IMG/VR virus record: IMGVR_UViG_3300007521_000180
Location: 1 to 32,101 of that record
DNA: 32,101 nt
From: a virus
Direction: 5' to 3' (one strand)
This document shows positions 22,484 through 29,205 of the stretch, piece after piece. Within the stretch, counting starts at the first letter, position 1, and each line of letters begins with the position of its first letter. Position numbers and translations under genes: made by a program. The notes under the pieces were generated by a model that was given only the letters and a program-made list of their open reading frames with translations, had not been told where the DNA came from and did no database searches.

Positions 22484-25400
22484 CCAGCGACTGGTCGTCG
22501 AGCTGGGCGACTACCCCGGCCACCCGTTCCGCGGAAACCAGTGGACGAAGGTTGACGCCGATGATGGTGATGGGTTCAGTGAACTCAAGAACGGTGTCGA
22601 CCTCACCGATCATCATTACGCCGCCGACAAGGCTGGGTCCAAGTCCCCGCTGCTCGTCAACGACGAACGCATTCAGACGGGCGTGCCAATCAAGCTCACC
22701 GGGCTCCACGTTGCCGAGAACCGCGGAGCTGAAATTGTGAAGAATGGGTTCACCGACCCGATGCGCAGCGGTGGCAAGGCAGGAGCGGGAACGTACCTGC
22801 ACATCGCCGGGGATCGCAGCGGTGACTACGCACACTTCGTGCGCGCCGGAAACGAATCCGCAGCGAAGAACCCGAATGCTCGCCAGATCAGTACCGACGT
22901 CACGCTCCAGAACCCCGTGGTGATTCGCCTCGGACTCGGTGCCAAGCTGGAGAACGAAGACCTGTACGACGCTCTCGCCTCGGCGCGCAACGAGCCACGG
23001 GACAAGGTGTGGGCCGACTCGACGACGCTCTCCAAGACGCTCACACGCGATGAGAACTTGGCGTCACCGATCGACCGTGCAATCACGAAGATGTTCCAGG
23101 AAGCCGGACACGACGGGCTTGTGATCCTCAAGCCGTCGGGCAACGGCGGGCACGGCTCGATGGCGGTCGTGTACGACCCCGAGAACATCACCATCAGGGA
23201 TTCGAAGCCGCTCGGAGCCGGGAAGGACAAGACGCTCGCCGCGGCACTGGAGTTCGGCGACTACCCCGGCCACCCGTTCAGAGGGAACCAGTGGACGAAG
23301 GTTGAGGGTGAAGGGAGCAAGGAGTCAGGCTCCAGATTCGGTGATCAGACGACTCGTTTGATGTCCGAGGGCGGTCCTGCGCACGCTCCGTACATCCGCA
23401 GGATGAGCGAGCAGCTCGCCAAGTTCTCGAAGGTCACCGGCATCGCTCCAACGATCACGCGCGCCACTGGCAACATCGCTGACCGCCGCGGCGCACTCGC
23501 TGTCACGTCGCTCACCGAGAAGTATGGATTGCGAATCGACCTGAACCCTGAACTGCTGACGAAGGAGAACCTCGACGGGCTGTCCGACAAGAAGTTCTTC
23601 TCTCCGGGGACGAGCACTCCCGAAGGATTGATCACGCACGAATGGGCGCACGCTGCTGTTGCGCAGATGACGCACGACGGCGAGTTTGACAGCAGTTTCG
23701 GCGCTGGTGGGCGCTGGGACAGGTCCCCATACCCCGACACCGGTGACGTGTGGCGCCCATCGACTATTGCTGTTCTCGACGCATTCAGCAATGAGACCGG
23801 ACAGTACGAGAAGTGGGAGTCCGCTGCGAACGATGTTTCGAGGTACGCGAAGACGAACGCGTCAGAGTTCCTCGCCGAGACCTACACCGACGGCAAGCTG
23901 AACCCCGGAGCTTCTGAGTACGCCAAGCAGTTTGCAGACTGGTTCGACGGGCGCGTCGCCGAGCATGCAGTCAACAACGATCCGATGATCAAGCAGACCC
24001 GCGAGTCGATCGCAGCATCTATCGATGGTGATTGGCAGCCTCAGTGGTTGGAGTTCGGCGATTACCCAGGCCATCCGTTCAGAGGGAACCAGTGGACTGA
24101 CGGCGCTGGCGAAGAGAAGATCGACGTTGAGAAGTTCATCGCCGAGCACCCGCGCAAGGACGGCGAAGAGCTGTTCACCTGGCAAGGACGGGTTGTTGCC
24201 GACCTCTCACCGCAGCAGCAGAGCGACGTGCTGTTCCACGTTCGCGAGCGATACGAACCGAGCCCGGTCGTTGCCGAAGGGCTCAAGCGGTTCATCGAAG
24301 AGAAGGGTTTGCCCACCGACATCATCGACTCGATCATTGACACGCCTGTCGCTGTGCAAGAAGCCGACGCTGTTGCGCGCTACTTCGAGCGCACGCCCGA
24401 TCAGTCCGATGATCCGAAGGTGATCGCTGCGTACGAGGATTTCAAGCGCCAGTCCGCAGAACAGTGGGACTTCATGGTCAAGCCTGAGTCCGAGGGTGGC
24501 ATGGGCATCAGGGTCGAGTTCACCGACAAGGTCAACCCGTACGCCACGGCAGCGGACCAGGCGCGCGACATCAACGAGAACCGGCGAGTGGTGATTGAGT
24601 CCGGGCTCGGTGGGGCGCACGACGCCACGATGACGACTGAGGAATACGACCGCTTCCGAGCCGTGCATGACGTGTTCGGCCACGCTGGAATCGGTGGTGG
24701 TTTCGATCGACACGGCGAGTACCAGGCGTGGCTTGTTCACGCCGCCATGTACGAAGGCGCCGGACGCGACGCCATGTCGACCGAGTACCACGGCGTGAAC
24801 TCGGCGTCGTGGTCTGGAGCAGAAGGGTCCCCAGGGACGGGCAAGAGCTTGCTGCTTCCCGAGAAGTGGTCGAACCCTCCGTGGGATCGCGAGGGGCTCA
24901 CCGCTGCGGGAGTTCGTTCAACGAAGGCCGCAGAGAAGATCGCCTCCGCACTCGATCTCGACGCTGCGTTCGCTCGCCGATTCGACAAGCTCCCGTGGCA
25001 CCCGCTCCCCAAGCGCAAGAGTGCGGAGTTCGGCGACTACCCCGGCCATCCGTTCCGCGGGAATCAGCACACTGACGCAGCCGGGGGTGACAAGGAAGAC
25101 AGCGGCTTCGCCGAAGCCAAGAAGCCGAGGGGGAACTCCGATGTCGAGCGCCCGGAAGGAACGTCATCGTACGAGTGGGAGTACGACCTCCGCTCGTTGG
25201 AGAATCCCGACATCGCCGGGGGCACGCAGGGCAACCGCTCGCACCTCATCACGCCGATCATCAAGAACGCTGGCTATGACCCCGGAGACTGGGTTGATGA
25301 AACGACACAGCTAAACGAGTACGGCGACGAGCTGTGGCCGACGAAGCATCTCACCAAGGACTTCTTCGATGAGTACCCCGCTGTCAAGGCGAAGCTGGAA

Positions 25401-26483
25401 GAAGTCGCCAAGCAGCCGTGGACAGCCGAAGCGCACGGCACAACGGTGCGCGAAGGCGTCTTCGGCTTCATCAGACTTGCTGATCGGCTCTACGAACTCG
25501 GATCGAAGACAGCGTCCGGAATGGAGTTCGGCGACTACCCCGGCCACCCGTTCCGCGGAAACCAGTGGACGGATGGTGAAGGCGGCTCGTCGCTCGACGT
25601 CTTCAAGGGACCAGCGCGCACGAACGAAGCGACGATGTCAGCCTTCTCGAAGGAGATTCAGGACAAGATTTCTTCGAACCTAGAGAAGAAGTTCGGTGTC
25701 ACCGCAGCGCAGGGCAAGGCGAACATCGAAGCGTTGCTCGACCGTGCGAAGGGCACAGCGGTGTGGGCAGCAGGATCGCAGTGGTATCAGAAGGCGAACG
25801 ATGACGCAACGGAGATTGCAGCGCAGTTCGGACTGTCCGAGGAGACGATCGTCGGAGCGTTCGCTGCGATTAGTCCCGGAAAGTATTGGGACGAGGAAGA
25901 AGTCGAAGTGCGGGCGATGGCCGAGTATGTCGGCAGTGACCAGCCGCTCAATCTCTCGGACGACCGCATGGAACTGCTGAACGCTCAGCTCGAAGCGATC
26001 GGTGAGCGTGCGGAGAACGGAACGAAGTTCTCCGAGTTCAGCGATCGTGGCGCTGTGTTCGCCATGCGTCAGCAGTACCTCGATGACGGCGGCGCTGGCT
26101 GGGGGATCGGCAAGAGCTACGACAACTACGAGAAGGGCGTGTCGATTCTGCGGGGGGCCGATCCCGACGACGTGCTGAACGGTGTCAAGGTTCGCAGCTT
26201 CTACAACAACATCGGCAACCCGGACGACCCGAGTGACGTCACGGTCGACATTCAGATGGTGCAGGCGTTCGCCAACGACAAGCAGGCTGAGAACAGTTCG
26301 TCCGTGATGGGCGCCCCGTCCATCTCCCGCAAGGGTGAGGGCAAGACCGAGATCGGTCCGACCCCGCTCGTCGCTGATGTCTTGCGGGAGGTCGCTAGTT
26401 CCTATGATATAATTCCGCAACAGGCTCAAGCGATCGCCTGGATGCAGTGGAAAGCCGAGAACCCTCCGGCGTCGAAGCGATGA
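22470..26483 (+). CDS. Multi-domain 'polyvalent' protein A: five modules behind five GDYPGHPFRGNQ delimiters
   Basis: 1337 aa from ATG 22470, which overlaps the portal-MuF gene by 14 nt. The in-frame reading further upstream is a shadow of that gene. Delimiters begin near residues 11, 261, 528, 853 and 1019. Module 1 (27-260) looks like an ADP-ribosyltransferase fold: GAGTYLHIAGDRSGDYA and the C-terminal HDGLVILK...MAVVYDPENITI. Module 2 (277-527) is a zincin with H390-E-W-A-H394 and a downstream E470 in EFLAETYTD. Module 3 (544-852) has H733-D-V-F-G-H738 and E750, like the iron site of aromatic amino acid hydroxylases. Module 4 (870-1018) is unrecognised. Module 5 (1036-1337) matches my memory of DUF7178 (WYQKANDDATEIAAQFGLS, AFAAISPGKYWDEEE, VTVDIQMVQAF). 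Position next to MuF suggests packaging in the head and delivery with the DNA. Stop and next start overlap (ATGA). Confidence 0.8.
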   Translation: MVTANQRLVVELGDYPGHPFRGNQWTKVDADDGDGFSELKNGVDLTDHHYAADKAGSKSPLLVNDERIQTGVPIKLTGLHVAENRGAEIVKNGFTDPMRSGGKAGAGTYLHIAGDRSGDYAHFVRAGNESAAKNPNARQISTDVTLQNPVVIRLGLGAKLENEDLYDALASARNEPRDKVWADSTTLSKTLTRDENLASPIDRAITKMFQEAGHDGLVILKPSGNGGHGSMAVVYDPENITIRDSKPLGAGKDKTLAAALEFGDYPGHPFRGNQWTKVEGEGSKESGSRFGDQTTRLMSEGGPAHAPYIRRMSEQLAKFSKVTGIAPTITRATGNIADRRGALAVTSLTEKYGLRIDLNPELLTKENLDGLSDKKFFSPGTSTPEGLITHEWAHAAVAQMTHDGEFDSSFGAGGRWDRSPYPDTGDVWRPSTIAVLDAFSNETGQYEKWESAANDVSRYAKTNASEFLAETYTDGKLNPGASEYAKQFADWFDGRVAEHAVNNDPMIKQTRESIAASIDGDWQPQWLEFGDYPGHPFRGNQWTDGAGEEKIDVEKFIAEHPRKDGEELFTWQGRVVADLSPQQQSDVLFHVRERYEPSPVVAEGLKRFIEEKGLPTDIIDSIIDTPVAVQEADAVARYFERTPDQSDDPKVIAAYEDFKRQSAEQWDFMVKPESEGGMGIRVEFTDKVNPYATAADQARDINENRRVVIESGLGGAHDATMTTEEYDRFRAVHDVFGHAGIGGGFDRHGEYQAWLVHAAMYEGAGRDAMSTEYHGVNSASWSGAEGSPGTGKSLLLPEKWSNPPWDREGLTAAGVRSTKAAEKIASALDLDAAFARRFDKLPWHPLPKRKSAEFGDYPGHPFRGNQHTDAAGGDKEDSGFAEAKKPRGNSDVERPEGTSSYEWEYDLRSLENPDIAGGTQGNRSHLITPIIKNAGYDPGDWVDETTQLNEYGDELWPTKHLTKDFFDEYPAVKAKLEEVAKQPWTAEAHGTTVREGVFGFIRLADRLYELGSKTASGMEFGDYPGHPFRGNQWTDGEGGSSLDVFKGPARTNEATMSAFSKEIQDKISSNLEKKFGVTAAQGKANIEALLDRAKGTAVWAAGSQWYQKANDDATEIAAQFGLSEETIVGAFAAISPGKYWDEEEVEVRAMAEYVGSDQPLNLSDDRMELLNAQLEAIGERAENGTKFSEFSDRGAVFAMRQQYLDDGGAGWGIGKSYDNYEKGVSILRGADPDDVLNGVKVRSFYNNIGNPDDPSDVTVDIQMVQAFANDKQAENSSSVMGAPSISRKGEGKTEIGPTPLVADVLREVASSYDIIPQQAQAIAWMQWKAENPPASKR
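22500..22547 (+). repeat. Delimiter copy 1 (ELGDYPGHPFRGNQWT)
   Basis: First copy, only 10 residues after the start of protein A. Leu replaces the usual Phe at position 2. Codon subtype CGC-GGA-AAC (subtype a). Confidence 0.95.
23250..23297 (+). repeat. Delimiter copy 2
   Basis: EFGDYPGHPFRGNQWT between the ART-like and zincin modules. Codon subtype AGA-GGG-AAC (subtype b). Confidence 0.95.
24051..24098 (+). repeat. Delimiter copy 3
   Basis: EFGDYPGHPFRGNQWT between the zincin and the HDVFGH module. Subtype b, with three extra silent changes (GAT, CCA, CAT), so the most diverged copy in DNA but identical in protein. Confidence 0.95.
25026..25073 (+). repeat. Delimiter copy 4 (GNQHT variant)
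   Basis: EFGDYPGHPFRGNQHT, with His in place of Trp, followed by DAAGG. Shares CGC-GGG-AAT and the same downstream bases with copy 7 (subtype c). Confidence 0.95.
25524..25571 (+). repeat. Delimiter copy 5
   Basis: EFGDYPGHPFRGNQWT before the DUF7178-like module. Subtype a. Confidence 0.95.
26405..26413 (+). promoter_or_regulatory. Extended -10 promoter TGATATAAT inside protein A
   Basis: Exact TGATATAAT within the last 30 codons of protein A, 66 nt before the ATG of protein B. It could drive proteins B and C on their own. Confidence 0.45.
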
Positions 26484-27565
26484 AGACCATGAAGAGACTC
26501 GATCCGTTCAAGGGTGTGGACCCTGAGAACGACCCCACGCCCGAGAATCTCTGGCTGACTGAGTTGATGAATGCCACCACTCCTGGAGAGGTAGAGCGCA
26601 TTCGCGGGCGCAAGCCCATCACTGCTGCTGCTGCTGCTGATGGTGATTGGACGCCCCCGTTGGAGTTCGGCGACTACCCCGGCCACCCGTTCAGAGGGAA
26701 TCAGTGGACGGATGGCGGCGGATCCAAGCAGAGTGCTCTCACGGCTGACCAGTTTGCCAAGAAGCTCGGGAATCAGACTGGCCCTCGACTCTTCAAAGCG
26801 CGTGATGCTGGACCTGCGATGGTGAAACTCATGGATGGTCGTCCCGAGTTGAAGGAGCAGATGGATGCGTTGTTAGCGCAACCAGGGACCAAGGACCGTC
26901 TCGACGCGTACTGGGAGAGCAACCAGCGTGGTCCGCGCCCAGACGACTACACGGCACTCGCGACCGAACGAGCTGACAACTACAAAGTCGAGTGGGATCG
27001 CTTCGGGTCCAACGAGCTGGGCGTCACGACGGTAGCGATTCAGCAGGCCACGGCGGACGAGTTCAGCGCAGTCTCTAGTGGGTTCAACAACTACCGCAAG
27101 GATGCTCTCGATTCAGAGACCAACCAAGAAGCGACCGACCTCACCTCATCCGAAGGAGAGATAGCGCGCGCGTACGTTCGAGCGGAGTACGACGCAACGC
27201 AGTCGTACTTTGCTGATCGTGGGCTCAAGCCAGACGACGAGGTCACACTGCTTCGTGGGACATCGCTCACTGATTCAGATGGCAACGAGCTTCCGATCCC
27301 AGCGGGATTTCCTCCCCGTGGTAGCGACACGGAGTCCAAGGTCGATACGACGTTGAACCCAGCATCGTCGTTCACCTTCGATCCGAAGGTTGCTGCGATG
27401 TTCGCCGATTCTTCTGCGGGCGGGTGGGTGTTGCGCGACACGGTGAAGGTGAGCGACATGCTCTCCATCCCGAAGATTGGCCGTGGCGTGGGCACCGAGG
27501 CAGAGGTTCTCGTCAAAGGCGGAACGCGTTCACTCGACGTGAAGTTCCGACCAGCAGAGTTCTGA
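26480..27565 (+). CDS. Delimiter-repeat protein B: mono-ADP-ribosyltransferase-like
   Basis: 361 aa, ATG 26480 (ATGA overlap with protein A). A 61-residue head with MKTMKRLDPFKGVDPEND and TPGEVERIRGRKP ends in a poly-Ala stretch, then delimiter copy 6. The middle is helical. The C-terminal domain has the R-S-E signature of arginine-type ADP-ribosyltransferases: R259 in VTLLRGTSL, S296-S297 in NPASSFTFDPKVA, and E340-A-E342 in GTEAEVLVKGG. Such enzymes transfer ADP-ribose from NAD+ to host proteins; T4 Alt, carried in the virion, is a precedent. The target is unknown. The last base of its stop is the first of the next start (TGATG). Confidence 0.75.
   Translation: MKTMKRLDPFKGVDPENDPTPENLWLTELMNATTPGEVERIRGRKPITAAAAADGDWTPPLEFGDYPGHPFRGNQWTDGGGSKQSALTADQFAKKLGNQTGPRLFKARDAGPAMVKLMDGRPELKEQMDALLAQPGTKDRLDAYWESNQRGPRPDDYTALATERADNYKVEWDRFGSNELGVTTVAIQQATADEFSAVSSGFNNYRKDALDSETNQEATDLTSSEGEIARAYVRAEYDATQSYFADRGLKPDDEVTLLRGTSLTDSDGNELPIPAGFPPRGSDTESKVDTTLNPASSFTFDPKVAAMFADSSAGGWVLRDTVKVSDMLSIPKIGRGVGTEAEVLVKGGTRSLDVKFRPAEF
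26663..26710 (+). repeat. Delimiter copy 6
   Basis: EFGDYPGHPFRGNQWT in protein B, residues 62-77. Subtype b (AGA-GGG-AAT). Confidence 0.95.
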
Positions 27566-29151
27566 TGGCCTTCTACCTCGACGACCCGAAGATCCAACGC
27601 CGGAGTCGCAACCTCGCGCTCGCGTGGATTCCTCCGTGGGAACGAACGGAGTTCGGCGACTACCCCGGCCACCCGTTTCGCGGGAATCAGCACACTGACG
27701 CAGCCGGGGGCCGTCAGGCGACGAGTGACTACCACGATTCTGATGAGCCAGGCCCATACGGTAACGGGAAGGTGCTGCAAGCGAAGCACGACGGGAAGGT
27801 CGTCGGTGAGCTGGAACACAAGATCAGCGGTCGCACGCTGACGCTCTACAACATCAAGGTCGACTCCTCCGTGCGGCGCCAGGGCGAAGCGAGCAAGATG
27901 CTTGATCACCTCGTCGAGCGACACAACGTGGCTCGGGTGCAGGTTGCCACGACGTTCACTGATGATGGTCACGGTTGGATGCTCGATTGGGAACGGAAGC
28001 ACCCAGATCTCATTGCCCCGAAGGACGACTGGGCGAAGCTGCACGACCGCATGTACGAGCGGAGGATGGCGGAGAAGACATCGGCGTCACTCACCGTCTT
28101 CGCGTACGAGACGTTCGGCGACTACCCCGGCCACCCGTTCCGCGGAAACCAGTGGACTGACGCAGCCGGGAACAGTGTCGCTGAGAAGAGCAACGACCCG
28201 CCCGAAGGGGCGAGACCCGAGTTCAAGGAGGGTGACGACTACGACAAGTACCGCCCGCGTGATCAGGCGTGGAAGGCGCAGATGGAGCGTGCGCTCTCGA
28301 TGGGCACGATCACCGAGAAGGATGCCGAGAAACGCGGGTTCTACTCGACGTACTCCACCGACGGTTGGAAGCCGCTTCCCGACACGCTGTATCACGTCAC
28401 GACTGCGAAGGACGCTGTCGAGCGCGACGGGCTCAAGACACGCGACGAACTGGACATGGGCAGAGGAGCTGGGCTCGGCGGCGGTGAGTCGGACACGATC
28501 AGCTTCACGACCGATCCAGACATCGCAGCAGCGGTTGAGTACGGACTCCGCGAGATGCACCAAGCCGCCAACGGTGAGATCACGCCCGCTGAGCTGATCG
28601 CACGCGCTGAACGCCCCGACGCTGACGAAGCACCGAAGCCGTTCGTCACGGACATGATGCAGTACCACGACAGAAACTGGCAGCCAGGACAGCCGTATCC
28701 CGAAGGCGTGCGCAACCTGCTCTCTGGTGAGAAGCGACTCAGCTATGCCGAGGGCGGCAGCATAACCAAGCCGACCACGGAAACAGAAGCGGCGGAGAAG
28801 GGCTGGCGTCCGGCTGACTCAGCAATACCGATCGTTGGTGGCGACGGCATCGAGCGTTACATGAACTGGGTCCGACCGATGACGCCTGACGAGAAGACCG
28901 AAGCAGAGGTCGACTGGTACAAGCACTATTCGTACTGGCGAGACGCAGCAGGTGGGCGCACCGATCCGTTGTTCTTCACCTCGGACACCAAGGCGCTCGC
29001 AGCGATGAACCCCGACCAGTTCGCCACGTTGAAGTTCACGCCAGCACCAGGAGCCCAGGGCTACCAGACAAGCGGCATGGCCGAGTGGCGCACCAAGACG
29101 GGCGACGCAGTTCAGCTCGATGGAGTTGCCGCAGCGTTGGAGTTCGGCTAA
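27565..29151 (+). CDS. Delimiter-repeat protein C: GNAT acetyltransferase plus ART-like module
   Basis: 528 aa, ATG 27565 (TGATG coupling). After a 28-residue head comes delimiter copy 7 and then a GNAT-like domain (about 50-165). GELEHKISGRTLTLYNIKV is followed by the acetyl-CoA loop V103-R-R-Q-G-E-A-S and a DHLVERH helix. Delimiter copy 8 (about 184-198) leads to a module with LYHVTTAKDAVERDGL, GGGESDTISFTTDPDIAAAVEYGL and, near the end, FFTSDTKALAAMNPDQFATLKF, which resembles an ADP-ribosyltransferase or KptA-like fold. The protein ends AAALEFG-stop, that is, inside the first three residues of a ninth delimiter. Confidence 0.7.
   Translation: MAFYLDDPKIQRRSRNLALAWIPPWERTEFGDYPGHPFRGNQHTDAAGGRQATSDYHDSDEPGPYGNGKVLQAKHDGKVVGELEHKISGRTLTLYNIKVDSSVRRQGEASKMLDHLVERHNVARVQVATTFTDDGHGWMLDWERKHPDLIAPKDDWAKLHDRMYERRMAEKTSASLTVFAYETFGDYPGHPFRGNQWTDAAGNSVAEKSNDPPEGARPEFKEGDDYDKYRPRDQAWKAQMERALSMGTITEKDAEKRGFYSTYSTDGWKPLPDTLYHVTTAKDAVERDGLKTRDELDMGRGAGLGGGESDTISFTTDPDIAAAVEYGLREMHQAANGEITPAELIARAERPDADEAPKPFVTDMMQYHDRNWQPGQPYPEGVRNLLSGEKRLSYAEGGSITKPTTETEAAEKGWRPADSAIPIVGGDGIERYMNWVRPMTPDEKTEAEVDWYKHYSYWRDAAGGRTDPLFFTSDTKALAAMNPDQFATLKFTPAPGAQGYQTSGMAEWRTKTGDAVQLDGVAAALEFG
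27649..27696 (+). repeat. Delimiter copy 7 (GNQHT variant)
   Basis: EFGDYPGHPFRGNQHT followed by DAAGG, like copy 4 in both protein and DNA (subtype c), although 2.6 kb apart and in a different gene. Confidence 0.95.
28114..28158 (+). repeat. Delimiter copy 8
   Basis: FGDYPGHPFRGNQWT preceded by ET instead of E. Subtype a codons, followed by DAAGN. Confidence 0.95.
29140..29151 (+). repeat. Truncated ninth delimiter at the stop codon
   Basis: GAGTTCGGC (EFG) then TAA where GAC (D) would stand. The upstream context (AAALEFG) is like copy 2, so this is probably a cut-off delimiter. Confidence 0.6.
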
Positions 29152-29154
29152 AAA

Positions 29155-29175
29155 CCGCCTGACGAAACCAGGTGG
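29155..29175 (+). terminator. Hairpin after the effector genes
   Basis: CCGCCTG/CAGGTGG, a 7-bp stem with one G-T wobble and a 7-nt loop, 4 nt after the stop of protein C and before a new promoter box. No T-run. Confidence 0.4.
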
Positions 29176-29188
29176 CGCCAAATCTCGC

Positions 29189-29197
29189 CGGTATCGT
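29189..29197 (+). promoter_or_regulatory. -10-like CGGTATCGT for a leaderless start
   Basis: TATCGT at 29192-29197, 8 nt before the ATG of the maturation protease, which has no Shine-Dalgarno sequence. The same arrangement is seen at 3517-3525. Confidence 0.4.
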
Positions 29198-29205
29198 CCG
29201 CGGTC

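Noticed and set aside
22500-28158. CRISPR-like array made of the regularly repeated 48-nt element
   Set aside because: The spacing is 465-985 nt, repeats are in frame and vary only silently, and the intervals are coding; this is a protein repeat.
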